Below, one piece after another: positions 43,057 to 55,889 of a stretch of 64,000 nucleotides of DNA; position 1 is the stretch's first letter; each line of letters begins with the position of its first letter. A program made the position numbers and the translations under genes. The stretch lies in NCBI GenBank assembly GCA_949752745.1, contig OX457027.1, positions 92,289,725 to 92,353,724 on the forward strand, written 5' to 3'. The notes beneath the pieces are model-generated. The model worked only from the letters and a program-made list of their open reading frames with translations. It had not been told where the DNA came from and made no database searches. The DNA comes from Protula sp. h YS-2021 (lineage: Eukaryota > Annelida > Polychaeta > Sabellida > Serpulidae).

Positions 43057-46000
43057 TCATCCTTCAACTTTATCAGCTATGTTAACCTGCTGTTTCTTTG
43101 GTAACAGTACCTTAAGATTTTTATTTATGTTGATGTGCACCGTCTTTCTTTCGTTGATCACTTTCGCTCGTATCTTTTTGTACTGATCTTCTCGGGTTAA
43201 GTGTTCAATACTCTTTATGGATTTCATGCCGAGAAATTTCAGAATCTCTGCCTTGCCTTAAAGGAAAGAAATAGCCACTTAAAATTCAACCAATTGACAC
43301 CGTAATGGAGAGATGTATACCTCAATTTTTTTAAGAATAACTAAACCGCCCAGGTAAACTTTCCTTTACCTCATAAATTACAAGCTATAATGATTCCTAA
43401 GAACAGATCGTCCTGAAAACTCATTGAAACTATTTATAATTTTTAATATCTATAATTTTATTTGGTTCAATGACAGGAGTGAGATACATACTAGGATAAG
43501 GCCCTTTTGGTTTATGCAAAAATGCAGAAAAGTGTGTTTTCACTGCAAGAGTATCTTCTGCAGACCACTTGACAGCACATCCAGTACCTAAAAGGGAAAC
43601 ATCAAACAAAATGCCTCACTGCATAAAAATAAAACAACATACTAGAAAAAGTTGTTGATTTTCAAAACCCTAAACTGCTGTAAAAGTATTCTTGAACGAC
43701 TTCAAACAGTGACTTAATTATAACGTCGAAGCCAAAATTGTACCAATTGGCCCACCAAAACTCGACATCTGAAAATATTTGCACAATTTACTGCTTCAAG
43801 AAGAGATTCTAACAGTTTTCTGTATGTTAAAAGACATAAACAAATTAAGCAACTGCTTATCTAACATGTCGGGGTTGTTTATTGTAAGGTTTGCCCAGAC
43901 ACTGGGGATCATATTGTGGCACCAATTTCTCTTTTAGCTGGCGAAAATTCTTACAAATGCTTTGCAACTGAAGCTTCAAATGAATAAATCAATGTTTCGA
44001 TACCTTTTGCTTTCTCAACACGCTTTCTAGCCATAGAACCCTCTTCTTCCTCTTCAAGCATTGGCTCATATTCGCCTAAATTAAATCAGATTTATTATAT
44101 ATCATAGTGACAATGTCATCTTTTTAGCCAATCTAGCCAATCATACCCCTTGTACGCAGTGCGTACGCTTTGGACCATACCCCCTTCCCATCTGTGGCAC
44201 GCTGGTGGCTTGACCCCCCTTCCCACCTGTGCGCAGTGCGTATGTTTTGGCTGCGACCCCCTCCCTGCGTACGCACTACATGAATGGCCCCTATCCCAAT
44301 TTCATGATCATCAAGCAGAAGGACTGCTTACAAGAAGAGGTGCATTTGCTATTATTTTTGCAGAATTATATGCTTTTATTTCATTTTACCCAAGAGCACA
44401 TGGTTTTTACAGCTGCTCGGCTGTATGGTGAACATATGCATAGTTATCATTTGATAAAACTGCAAGCTTTATTGCTTATGTAAATCAAAAGCTTAAACGG
44501 ATATGCCCTGGAACGTTCCTCCTATTTTTGTGAAATACAATCTACAAAATAAAGGGTAATACGACGTTTTAATGCGTTTAAAGAGATAAACGGGAGCATT
44601 CCAGGATATTGCCGATTTTTCATACTATCAGTATCCAGGCAGCCTCGTGTCCGTTTTCGGTGTGACTTCCCTGAGAAATCTTCCTTAGGCGCGTCTGAAA
44701 CTCGCGATTCACTCCAATCTGAGTCTGAATCGGAGTCGCTATGGGCTCTCTCACACGCTTTCACATATCTAATTAAAGGGGCCTGATCATCATCACTATC
44801 AGATGAATCCCTGGTTCTTAACACCTCACAAGTGCTCCGAGATTGTTTTCGGGCTGTTGCTGCACACGGCTTTTCCAGGGTTCTTGCAACTGTTCATGGG
44901 AATTATTTAAGCCTAATTGTAATTTAGTTTGTGCATGAAGCTTTTCAATTTGCTCAAGTACCAAGATGTTTACTGCCTAGTGCCCCTATAGCACCGGTGA
45001 ATAGTTAGGTTTAATCACTGCGAAAATATGCCAGTGACAACATCAACACTTTAACTTATAAGAAAACATAAATTAATTTATTAAATCAATAGGTAAAGCA
45101 TATTGAGAGGCAATTTAAAAAGTCAATACAATAAATGGAAAAACACACACCTAAGAGACTGCGCCTAGGTTTCTTTGGTTTAGCACCGGTTGAAGCAGTA
45201 GCAGCAGCTGACGCGCTACAAGTGGCAACGCTGCCGTCCATACCGGGCCTACTTTTACCTTTTAACAACATTACAGGATTACAGTAAATTTAGAAATCTA
45301 TCTAATCGGTGAATTTTCAACGCAAGTTACAAACGCGATATGACTCCACAAGATACAATGTTATCCTTTTCACGGTCGTCGTTAAAATAAACTCAACAAT
45401 CAACTTGCATTGGAGAAGTTAGTTAAGTAGAAAAATCCAGATTCTACAGAGGTTGGATATTGTTTTAGACCATTGGAAAAATCGCTGTTATATATGATAT
45501 TACTGATTTTTATTTTTTAATGGAACATTGCTCTTATTTAAGATATTTTGAAAATAAATTTTGACAATAAAGATAAAACGAAAGTGTTTACCTTCGTCAA
45601 CACTCTGCAAAAATCGGCCCATCACCAATGTCTCTTTTAAACCTGGCGGACATCTGTAGTTCTCACTGGCCGTCACATCGGAGTGGCTCAAGTGATTAAA
45701 GTATATTTTGGCATCAGCGGGAGACATATCCAAAGATGAATAAATCGTCGAAATCCTATGACCATTCATAGTCGCGTTTAGCGCGATTGGAATCATCTTT
45801 GTAACTTGATTCATTGCATGCCACCCAGAACAGTGATTGTATGAGCCTCTTGAAGCGAACACGAAATTGTTATTTTCTTTGATTCCGTACGCTTTGCGAT
45901 ACTTGACCAAGATGTCCAATGCGCCAACGACATTTTTGGGTATCAGTATGGGAACGAATTTTTTCCCTTTACCATGCAAGTAGGCCAATAGATACTGATT

Positions 46001-48039
46001 TGCCAGGAATTTTTCTGCTGGGTCTATAACCGAATCTATGGCCTCGTCACTAACCCAGACTTTATTTTTGGCATCCTCCCATTCCGTGATCAGCATCCTC
46101 GCACCTTCCTCACCGCGACGCGCGTTGTACAGAGTGAGTCGACAAACGACGAGATTCCTGAGCAAGGCATATTTTTCGACACCAAAGTCGTTCACAATGG
46201 CACTCACTCGATCATTCACAAACGTATGCAAGCGCTGGACCAGTTTGTCACATGGTAGCTCATTAGGCCTTCGCCTTTCAAAAGTGCGCTCGGTTGCGAG
46301 GTATTCCGCTTCAGCGAATACTTCGAGATCTCGAAAATGGAATTGCCTTCTGAACCCTTGCACATCTAATACTTTGTCATTTTCGGATCTTTCGTCATTT
46401 ATGGCCTCGAAGTGTTTCGCCGATCTCCTGAGCACTGCCTTGATGTTCTTCAAAAGCTTGTGCTTCGTTTTAGCTGAGGAAGAACTTTGTCCCCTTCTTT
46501 TTATGGCTTCATACAGAATGTTCATGTTTTCTCTACCTTTGCGGAACATGTCTTCAATGGAAGCATTTTGAGGAGCTCCAGGTACTTTCTTGTATTCCAG
46601 GAAGAGATTCGCAAGCTGGCGCATTTCGGTCATTGAATTCTTCCTGCATTCGGCTGCTTTGGATTTTGAATAGCGCTTTTTGTTGAAAATGCGATAACCC
46701 ATTTCCTTCAGAAAGCTATTACTTCTGCACAACATTCCCGTTTCATCCTCTTGAAATTTGTCGAGGATTCTTTCCTTGAACTCCTGGTCGTGATGTAAAT
46801 TAGTCACAAGCGTGGATGGTCTTATCGCAGTCGGTTTTGACTTGCACTGATGCTTGTAAAACGTTGAGCTTCCAATGAACTTATTGCATTCGCGACACAT
46901 TTTTATCACATCTTGTGTTGACTTTGTTCTTCGCTCGCGCATCAGGTCAGCTTGATCAAAAGACAATTCACTGAGTACTCTTAGATTGTGCTTCTTGATG
47001 CCTTCTATTCGCTTTTCGTTTGCAAATTGGCTATCAAGTTTATTCTCATGCATGTTGGATTTAACTTCTTGCAAACGCTTGTGCACATTCGTGATGTGGC
47101 GTTTCAATTTACCACCCGTTATGACTTTGCCACAGAAAGGGCATTCTCTTGGTGGCTTCTGAAACATTAATAACAAATCTTCTAAGGCAAGTAAAAAAGC
47201 GTAATACAAATTGTTGATTAACGATGCAGGAATCTCCGCATGAGTGTGTACTAATCAAAAGCAGTTTTGCACAATTAAGTTTTACGCAGTATGAACAAGG
47301 TATGATTTTTTCCGAAAATTAATAATGCCTACAAGATTCCACAATTATTGTTGAATAACTAGAAAACTTTTCGTGTGAAATGGAAAGTTTTGGACTGATC
47401 TACATTTAGCATATGTACAATAGCAACAAACCTTGTAGTTCTCTTTGTCTTTTCTTGTGGTTGAACCACTTTGATTGGCACTGTTGGCCGTTTTTGCTCC
47501 TGAAAAAGATTAGGATATTTTGAGTATGGTCTAAAAATAGGGAGACTGTTAACCTGTCACCGCCTGTACCTCATAAACGCCATACCGAAAAGTATCCCGA
47601 GTATGGTCAAGGTTATATACGAGTAAATATAAGCAATGCACATTTTGTCCCTATTTACCAATTTTCATGTATGTCTTTCTAAGTAGTAACTTTGATATAT
47701 ATCTACATAGAAACACTTAAGGAGACCATGTTTCCAAGACAGAAAGAAGGAGACTGTCCACCTATCACAAACCCAACAAACGCCATACCAAAAAGTATCC
47801 CGAGCATGGTCTCCCAAAGTCGTATTTCAATGTGATATACGAGTAAATATAATCAATGCACATTTTGTCCCCTATTTATTTATGGTCTTTCTAAGTAGTA
47901 ACTTTGTTATATATCTACATAGAAACACTTAAGGAGACCATGTTTCCAAGATATAGAAAGAAGGAGACTGTCCACCTGTCACCGCCTGTACCTCACAAAC
48001 GCCATACCGAAAACTATGGTCTCTCTAAGTAGTAAGTTT

Positions 48040-48129
<90 letters not shown>

Positions 48130-51100
48130 AGCCGTCGATTTGATATTAAGTTCCATACGATACAATTGACTGTATTGACATCTAGCTCTCTGACAAGACA
48201 GTAAGAATAAAACAACTCGATTGGGAGTAATATTTGTATATATTGTAAAAAACATAACTGCTGTTGAAGTGACAGTACACTATCAATGAATAAAAATACA
48301 CAGCAATAATTTTTTGTCTACACACAACTAGCACAAAACATTTAGCATGATAGTGAAATGTTAGTAATGTTAACCAAATAATGAGGGGTGGAAAAGGGGG
48401 AGGGGTGGTGGGTATTAAAAGGGAATACTGCTATTTTATTTCGATGCGCGCTCGCTGCTGGCTAAAATGCGAGTGATACTTCCAGTCAGTAAGCGCAGTC
48501 GCTGTGACGTTAGAGATGCATCCTGAGTAGGAGGGGCTAAGCCTGTCTGTTTGCGCAGCTGACAAATCAGTCTTTGTTGTGAGAGCGTCTCACTGAGGTT
48601 CTGTTTGTGAAAGGTTGCCAGAGTTCCTGGCACCAATCCCCTAGTTACACACAGTACGCAGGAAATATACAGAGTATGCAAAGTAGGATAAAAGAGGGGT
48701 TTCTAAAACATATATAATGGGGTTTCTAAAACAGTGACGTCATTGTTTTAGAAGCCCCAACGGGCTAGTAAAAGAGTGACGTCACATGGACGTGATATGG
48801 ACGTCATAATCACGTCATATGGACGTGATATGGACGTCATATGAACGTCATAATGACGTGATAGGGATAGTGGGCAGCCATTCAAACGGGCAGCGAGACA
48901 AATGGGCAGCCGGACTATATGTTTCACCGTAACACGGACAACTGGGCCATCGGAAAATCAATTAGAACTAAGCAACCAATGACAGAGTTTCCTTAAGCCA
49001 AGCTATTTTTAGCCCAGACAGCTCTCTCTTCACGCATCACTGCACACATTGAGAAGCTGGCGAGGAAGCAACAACTATTTCTCTCTCTTCATACACACAC
49101 ACACACACAACGGCAAACCAAGCAGCCACTCATTCCCTCACTTTCTCGTTTGCTCTGTCACTCTCTCTCTCCACACACATCACACCACGGCACACACACA
49201 CACACCTAAATGACCGAACGGGCAGTCTTTTTTGGTTCGATTTTCTCGCTGTCTCTACCTACATATACTAACCACGTACGGCTCATTTAGCGTTTCCTTT
49301 CTCAAACCAACTTTCTCGCTCTCCAAACACACATAACGGTAAACCAAGCAAGCAGCCACTCTTTTTTCGCCCAGTCTATCTTTCACTCTTTCAAACGAGC
49401 AAACGGGTTGTCTTTTCTTCCTCACTTTCACGTTTGCTCTATCACTCTCTCTATGTACATATAACACCTACGGCAGACGGGGCAAACTGGCAATCATTTT
49501 TTTTAACTCTCTCTTTCTCCACACGCATATGCCATCACTAATGGATCTCCGTAAAAGAATTAAAAATGGCCATTTTTAACCACAGAGAGCTCTCTCTCCA
49601 TGTATTACGGCAGGCAACAACTCTAATTTTTGGCTTTCTCGCTCTCCAAACACACATAACACCTACGGAAACCGGACAAACGGGCAGCCGGACAAACGAG
49701 CAGCCGGGCAAATGGACAGCCGGACAAATGGACAGCCGGAGAAACGGGCAATCTTTTTTTGCTTTCTCTCTCTTCACACACACCATCACTAATGGGTCTC
49801 CGTAAAAGCAATTAAAATGAGCAACCAATAAGCCAATTCGCACTTTCGGATTTTTCCGGTGGAGATGTTGTTTCGACTGAAAATGTTGGGGGATAAATTA
49901 CAAAGAAATGATAAGGGGAAAACATCAAAATTCTAATTTTCTTTCAACCTGCACACTTTTGAATTTATGAAGACATCATATGATCTTTTAAAAACTATTT
50001 TACATATTATTCAGTCCCTTTAATAACCAACATGTGACTATCTTTCTGACAAAATGGAATTTTGTTGATTTTTGCCGTTTTTTTTCCTATCATTTCTTTA
50101 TATCCTTATCCCACTTGAATTCAGCCGAAACGCAAAAACTTTTCGCACAAGCCAAAAGTGCGAATTGGCCTATGTTTCCTTAAGCCAAGCTATTTTTAAC
50201 CCCAGGGAGCTCTCTCTCTCTCTCTCTCTCTACACGCAAGCAGCCAACTAATTGACCGAACGAGCAGTCTTTTTTTTGTCTTTCACTTTCACTCTCTCTC
50301 GAAACACACGACGGTAAACGCAACCAAGGAGCCACTCTTTTTTCGCCCAGTTTCTCTTTCTCTCTTTCAAACGGGTCGTCTTTTTCCCCTCACTTTCTCT
50401 TTCGCTCTGTCTCTTTACACACACATATAACACCACAGCAGACGCGGGAAGACGCGGGAAGACGCGGGAGACGTGGAAAAACGGGTAGACAGCTCCCTGT
50501 AAGCTCTCCAACTGTTTTTTAAGCAGTGGACTCATAGAGACATGGTTAGAGCTCGCCTATTAGGTATTTTGACCCAGCAATGACGTCATACATATTGACT
50601 GAGAGCTCTTTCTTTACACACATACACATCACGGCAGCAGTGTAAACGGGCAATCATTTGTTTTTTTGCTTTCTCTTTCGCTCTCTACACATAACACAAC
50701 GGCAAACGCAACCAAGGAGCCACTCTTTTTTCGCCCAGTTTCTCTTTCTCTCTCTCTTTCAAACTTGTTGTCTTTTTTCCCCTCACTTTCACGTTTGCTC
50801 TGTCTCTTTACACATACACATAACACCACAGCAGACGCGGGAAGACGCGGGAGACGTGGAAAAACGGGCTGACAGCTCCCTTAAGGAGACAATGTTTTCA
50901 AGATACAGAAAGAGAGGGGGCGTTCACCTGTCACCACCTGTATCTCACAACCGCCATCATGAGAAGTGACATTTGATTTTGAAATTTAAAAAAAGCAATG
51001 GATGCGTATTTGGTACACCTATTTCCCTATCTCCATGTTTGGTCCCTCAAAGTCGTCAAAGTTTTTCTCGCATTGATGCAAACGCACTACTGTTGTGGTT

Positions 51101-54100
51101 CTGCTTGTGTGTCGCCCCTAACCAAGCTCCGAAGATCAGCCGCTACCACTGCAATTTGCAGCGAGGAATCTGTTACACAAGAATCGAATCATATTTTTTT
51201 AACACATTGAGTTTAGTATATCTATGGTAAATTTAAATATTTCACATTTCAATTGATGCTGTAATTACAGATAAAATTATAAGCAGATAAAATTACTGCA
51301 TACAATAAAAGCAACCTACCTGAAGCATTGGCGATTTCTTCGATGGAGTTGGCACCTCCATTTTCTTTTTCTTCGGATTGAGCAGCTGCTAGCAAAGCTA
51401 TATCTTTGTGCACGTCGTCAATAAGCCTGAAGAGTGTATATGATGACATCAGTGTAAATATGCATGAGCTAGAGATTTTGTCTATCTAATTGGAAATTCA
51501 ATCTATGCAAAAAATATACAACCATTACCTGTAAAGATGTAAATGAATTAAAAATCCTCTTTTCCTTTTACCTCAATGGGTGACAACATTACACTGAGGC
51601 TTGTAAAACGTCCAACTATTTAGTCATACATTTTTAAAATTTATATTAACCTGACTACGTCTCGAGGAGTAGGCCTATGCCCCGTGGTGTGTGTAAGGCT
51701 GTTGCATGTTGACTACACAAAATTTAAAAGTGGGGGAAGGGTAGACATAGTGTCTAACATTTAAATGAGTCAATCCAATAACCAGTAGGGACCCGAGACT
51801 GCCATAGGTACTCTAAGTACAGCGCCGATTTTGAAACATTAGCCAATTTGTCAATTTAAGTCCAAAATTCTTGGTTAGTGCACTGCGGAAGGGTGCAGAG
51901 AAGCCGTGTACAAAATTTGAAAGGAATCCATCTATTAATGTGGCCTGTAGGCGCGTGAGACTGAAGCGTGAAAGACGGACGGACGGACGGACAGACCGAA
52001 AAGTTCAAAACTATATCCCTCCGTTCTACTGGGGATAAAAAGCCACGGGGGGATACCACTGAACGTCATTCTCGTCAATCAACGCATGCGAGCTGACCCC
52101 CAGCTGTTTAATCTCAGCATTCAGATCGGATACAAACAAAGGTTCTTCGGGCTCTTCAGGGAGTACTGGACCTGAAAAATACATGTCGGGAAATCTCTTT
52201 ATTTCAGCATTTCAACAAAAATAATGAAAGAAACGAACAATAAAAATAAATTACATTACAGTAAAATCTCCGTTAGCAAACAACTGCACTTAGTCAACAC
52301 TATTTCCTCGGAATTTTGAACTGCTATGATGAAATTCACTTCTCATTATGAACACCTTTATGTAATAAACAGATTTACCAGGTCCCAGAGGTGTCCATTG
52401 CATAAAGTTTTATTGTTTATTGATCTCATAACTTACTCATTGGCTGCAATGGAATAACAGTTAATGGTGGCGGTAATGTGTTGTCGCGCTCTGGTGTGCT
52501 CCACCGCATAAATCGTTCATGGTCTGTTGCATTGCTCTCCTGAAGCAAATTAAAAAGAATGTCTAGTTAATTACGATTCCAAAAGGATTTTCATGAGCCG
52601 GAAAAACTTCTGTAAAGTAAGAATTGTTAACCAAGTGTTACTTAACCTTGTTAACTAACTTAAAGGATACCAGTTCAAATATCAGGGAGTCTTTAGTAAT
52701 ACCATAGCGCTAAACGACTACAGACAGTAATAAAATGCAATCAAAGCATTATCCGAATGTGCGCTCCCTTTTGTTGCACCTTTGAAAAGATTACGTGGAC
52801 TGTATACATAAAATTTTTTAACACTTAAGGAGACTCACAGTTTCGGCATCCTCTGCTTTTGAAATCGTTGCTGGAATCAACTTTGATGGAACACTAGTGA
52901 CAAATTTATCATCAGTGCCCATACGAGTGATTGAACTGAGTCCGTGAAAGGTCTTGAGCATGATATTATCAAAGTGCGCCTTCCGGACATTTGAAGTACC
53001 CTTGTCCACGTGCGCCTCCTCGATAGGGGGTGTGGCCATGTGAACCTGCATGTCCTCTACAGGGGGTGAGGTCATGTCCATGTGCGCGTCCTCGACAGAT
53101 GGTACGGCCATTTCGGTGATCGACTCATCGACAGGGGGTGTGACTGTCTGAATCTGCATGTTCTCTACAGGGGGTGAGGTCATGTCCACGTGCGCGTCCT
53201 CGACAGATGGTACGGCCATGTCGGTGATCGACTCCTCGACAGGGGGTGTGGCTGTGTGAACCTGCATGTTTTCTACAGGGGGTGAGGTCATGTCCACGTG
53301 CGCGTCCTCGACAGATGGTACGGCAATGTCGGTGATCGACTCCTCGACAGGGGGTGTGGCTGTGTGAACCTGCATGTTCTCTACAGGGGGTGAGGTCATG
53401 TCCACGTGCGCGTCCTCGACAGATGGTGCGGCAATGTCGGTGATCGACTCCTCGACAGGGGGTGTGGCTGTGTGAACCTGCATGTTCTCTACAGGGGGTG
53501 AGGTCATGTCCACGTGCGCGTCCTCGACAGATGGTACGGCCATGTCGGTGATCGACTCCTCAACAGGGGGTGTGGCTGTGTGAACCTGCATGTTCTCTAC
53601 AGGGGGTGAGGTCATGTCCACGTGCGCGTCCTCGACAGATGGTACGGCCATGTCGGTGATCGACTCCTCGACAGGGGGTGTGGCTGTGTGAACCTGCATG
53701 TTCTCTACAGGGGGTGAGGTCATGTCCACGTGCGCGTCCTCGACAGATGGTACGGCGATCGACTCCTCGACAGGGGGTGTGACTGTCTGAATCTGCATGT
53801 TCTCTACAGGGGGTGAGGTCATGTCCACGTGCGCGTCCTCGACAGATGGTACGGCCATGTCGGTGATCGACTCCTCGACAGGGGGTGTGGCTGTGTGAAC
53901 CTGCATGTTCTCTACAGGGGGTGAGGTCATGTCCACGTGCGCGTCCTCGACAGATGGTACGGCGATGTCGGTGATCGACTCCTCGACAGGGGGTGTGGCT
54001 GTGTGAACCTGCATGTTCTCTACAGGAGGTGAGGTCATGTCCACGTGCGCGTCTACGACAGAGGGTGAGGCCATGTCCACGTGCGCCTCCTTGGCAGGAC

Positions 54101-54726
54101 GTATGGCCGTGTCGACGTGATTGACCTCATTGACATCTACAGTGGACGTGGCCGTGTCACTGTGCACGTCCTCGACTGGAGATGGGGCCGGGTCAACGTG
54201 AATGTCGTCGGCAGGGGATGTGGCCGTTTGAACGTGCGCCCTCTCCATAGTAGACATGGCTGTGTCCAAGTGCGCCTCCTCGTTGGTAGTCGTGGCAGTG
54301 TCGAAGCGCGATTTTTCGTCACTGCTCGCGTTATTGTCAGAGTGCCAGTCATCGCTACTGCTCGCGTTATTGTCAGAGTGCCAGTCATCGCCACTGCTCG
54401 CGTTATTGTCAGAGTGCCAGTCATCGCCACTGCTCGCGTTATTGTCAGAGTGCCAGTCATCGCCACTGCTCGTGTTATTGTCAGAGTGCCAGTCCTCGTC
54501 ATTATTCGTTTCCTCAACACCGGGAGCCTTGGCCTTTTTGCGCCATTCAAGACCTTGGACGCCATAGTCATACCGAATTTCCTCTCCCACATTTATGTCT
54601 TTCGACGCAAAAAACGCTACATAGGGCTTGTCTCTTACGACTACCTTTTTGACCGCTGCATTTGCCTTAGAGGCGCATCTATCATTCAAGTAGTGTGCTG
54701 GACACTGGTTGTTCGTCCCATCAATG
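43057..54726 (-). CDS. SET domain - tyrosine recombinase fusion gene (5' end outside or displaced)
   Basis: Minus-strand exons chain with GT-AG sites and matching phases: 52839-54726, 52437-52539, 52057-52171, 51320-51426, 47432-47499, 45592-47158, 45151-45258, 44004-44075, 43492-43587 and 43057-43256 (TGA stop). The product starts in mid-SET (IDGTNNQCPAHYLNDRC to GEEIRYDYG), continues with acidic and Pro/Thr-rich coding repeats, then linkers, two C2H2-like fingers, a tyrosine recombinase core and a tail (WSAEDTLAVKTHFSAFL, PSKAEILKFLGMK) resembling the SANT/Myb-like tail of Crypton-type host proteins. The SET half lacks the canonical NHS (it has LND). Its N-terminal SET exons are not found between 54.8 kb and the Polinton arm. 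Introns contain pearl-like and Polinton-terminal repeats. The predicted role, chromatin or DNA binding by a partly domesticated recombinase, is inference. Confidence 0.82.
44520..44910 (-). CDS. Acidic Ser/Asp-rich open frame, possible alternative exon
   Basis: The minus frame reads RTRDSSDSDDDQAPLIRYVK, then SDSDSDSDWSESRVSDAPKE, and ends ITLYFVDCISQK. It lies between exons 45151-45258 and 44004-44075 of the SET-recombinase gene, which join in phase without it. It could be an alternative exon or a remnant. The function is unknown. Confidence 0.3.
45592..47158 (-). CDS. Tyrosine recombinase exon with two zinc fingers (Crypton-like)
   Basis: A 522-codon exon. It begins KPPRECPFCGKV with HITNVH (first C2H2 finger) and has a second, CRECNKFIGSSTFYKHQC, near residue 88. 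A helical core-binding region (residues about 150-330) precedes the catalytic domain. Candidate catalytic residues are all visible: Arg in LYNARRGEEGARM, beta-Lys in GKGKKFVPILI, His-Arg in MNGHRISTIYSS, His in HLSHSDVT and Tyr in ASENYRCP. That set is the tyrosine recombinase signature, and the framework matches Crypton-type proteins that have repeatedly become host genes. The exon has no internal stop and both splice sites, so it looks maintained. Confidence 0.85.
47540..48040 (+). repeat. Tandem repeat of about 210 bp, two and a half units
   Basis: AGGAGACTGT...CACCTGTCACCGCCTGTACC, AACGCCATACCGAAAAGTAT and CACTTAAGGAGACCATGTTT recur at 47540, 47755 and 47970. A diverged unit lies at 50880-50965. 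It sits in the intron before the recombinase exon. Confidence 0.75.
48043..48125. repeat. (TA)n microsatellite
   Basis: An uninterrupted TA run of about 80 bp. Confidence 0.95.
48720..50960 (+). repeat. Partial direct copy of the Polinton terminal region
   Basis: The same motif order as 55.87-58.85 kb: GTGACGTCAT palindromes with ATGGACGTCATA spacing (48733-48865), GGGCAGCCATTCAAACGGGC, then CT-rich tracts with TCTCTCTCCACACACA, GGACAAACGGGCAGCCGGA and CACCATCACTAATGG. It has the same orientation as the copy next to the Polinton genes, and no Polinton genes follow. It is interrupted by the 340 bp MITE at 49831-50170. It may be a solo terminal repeat or a truncated element. Confidence 0.65.
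49831..50170 (+). mobile_element. 340 bp MITE with TIR AGCCAATTCGCACTTT, copy 2
   Basis: The ends AGCCAATTCGCACTTTCGG and CCAAAAGTGCGAATTGGCC are flanked by TA on both sides. The interrupted host repeat (GCAACCAAT...TTTCCTTAAGCCAAGC) exists uninterrupted at about 48970-49005. Confidence 0.88.
51652..52037 (+). mobile_element. Pearl-like element, copy 3, in a SET-recombinase intron
   Basis: CTGACTACGTCTCGAGGAG, one GGCGCGTGAGACTG unit, GACGGACGGACGGACGGACA and the end CCCTCCGTTCTACTGGGGAT. It begins about 20 bp beyond the splice donor of exon 52057-52171, leaving the donor intact. Confidence 0.75.
52839..54726 (-). CDS. SET C-terminal half plus coding minisatellites
   Basis: A 1888 nt exon. 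Residues 1-55 are the SET C-terminal half, with KPYVAFFASKDINVGEE and IRYDYG (the catalytic-site Tyr). Then EWRKKAK leads into five 12-residue DDWHSDNNASSG units (54335-54500), a run of imperfect D/T-rich units, and about nine 36-residue units (VEDAHVDMTSPPVENMQ with VHTATPPVEESITDMAVPS) at 53083-54050. The frame is open throughout and one unit is 3 residues shorter. The tail ends VPSKLIPATISKAEDAET at the GTGAGT donor. The long plus-strand open frames over this exon are antisense shadows. Confidence 0.85.
53083..54050 (-). repeat. 108 bp coding minisatellite, about nine units
   Basis: CCTCGACAGATGGTACGGC recurs every 108 bp (one unit is 99 bp). All units stay in frame and nearly identical, which implies recent expansion or gene conversion. 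Confidence 0.9.
54335..54500 (-). repeat. 36 bp coding minisatellite, five units
   Basis: TTATTGTCAGAGTGCCAGTC recurs every 36 bp, encoding DDWHSDNNASSG on the minus strand. Confidence 0.9.
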
Positions 54727-54799
54727 CTGAAATAAAAGCAAAAGTCATCGTTTAAAAACACGTTTGCACATATTGTGGTGCTGAAAAAGTTATATCTTT

Positions 54800-55562
54800 A
54801 ATATTTGACCTTATTACTTGAAAAAAGTGTGTCTTCTCCAGTTTCATTACAGCAAGGATTTTGCATGCAATCGTATATCTTTCGGTATAAATTTTAAAAT
54901 AATCTTAAAATAAATAACCAGCGACATAAGCGGTTGGTGCATTCATTAAAACTTAACAACGAGAATATGTACTTTCGCACAAACGAAAAAGTAAAACGAT
55001 GAGGCTAGGTTTTTCCTACTCATAAATAGCTCGCCGTAGTAATATTTTTTTTTTCAAAGTAAGCGTCAAATTTGTCCAATAAGATCCACACAAAAAGAAC
55101 ACAAACATGTCAGTAAAAGTCAACAAGTACTTCTTAGTTAGCAAACAAGAAAATGGACAAAATTGAGGGACATAAAACCATTCAAGGTTGCAACTTGAAG
55201 CAACAGTACATAAAAGCAACACACACAGTCAGTCAGTCACATTCTGTATTCCGTCAGGACGTTTTGTTACTCTGTCGGGTGAGTACATCTTAGTAATCCA
55301 TTCTATTTACTAGAGCTGTCATGGGTTCCGAGGCATACCCATCCCGCGGACATCCCGGTGCGAATGGCATTATGAAATTTGGACCCCCTGTGAAATTCTG
55401 ACCTCCCCCCGCACCTGTTTTTGTTTTTCATCTAACACTGCAGTATTTCGTGCAAATCATATAACTGATTTATTTCAAGTTTATTTCAACAGTCCCTCTC
55501 GCGCACACACTGCATAAAACTTCAATTAAAGGCACGTAGTCATTGGCATTTCACATTTGATA

Positions 55563-55605
<43 letters not shown>

Positions 55606-55860
55606 GAGGATTCTGCTTACTTGCTAGATGAAAAGCGTCTTTGGTTCAAAGCATATCATTGCAATTATGCTACTTATGCTAATATATGTCGGTAGTGGAC
55701 AAAAAACCACATTGGTACTGCTCGTCATCAGAGCTAACCTAACTAAACAACTTAATTAGAGGTATATGAATACGAACTATCGTTTCTCTCCGCCATGATG
55801 AAATTCAAATATATAGGACCCAGACTGTCCGTCTATTGTGTATTGGCGTTCTCTGTCGCG
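54800..55860. other. Intron or intergenic DNA, (GAT)n at 55561-55603
   Basis: No exon of the SET N-terminal half is recognised here. The only clear feature is the (GAT)n run. Confidence 0.5.
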
Positions 55861-55889
55861 AGTAGGGGGAAAGTGGGGGTTTGAAAACA

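Noticed and set aside
46038..46571. Plus-strand 177-residue open frame
   Set aside because: Antisense shadow of the recombinase exon; no recognisable domain.
53083..54500. CRISPR-like regularly spaced repeats
   Set aside because: The units are contiguous coding minisatellites in an animal gene; no spacers and no cas genes.
54081..54755. Plus-strand 224-residue open frame
   Set aside because: Antisense of the SET/minisatellite exon. The repeats keep several frames open, and the minus strand has the SET motif and splice sites.
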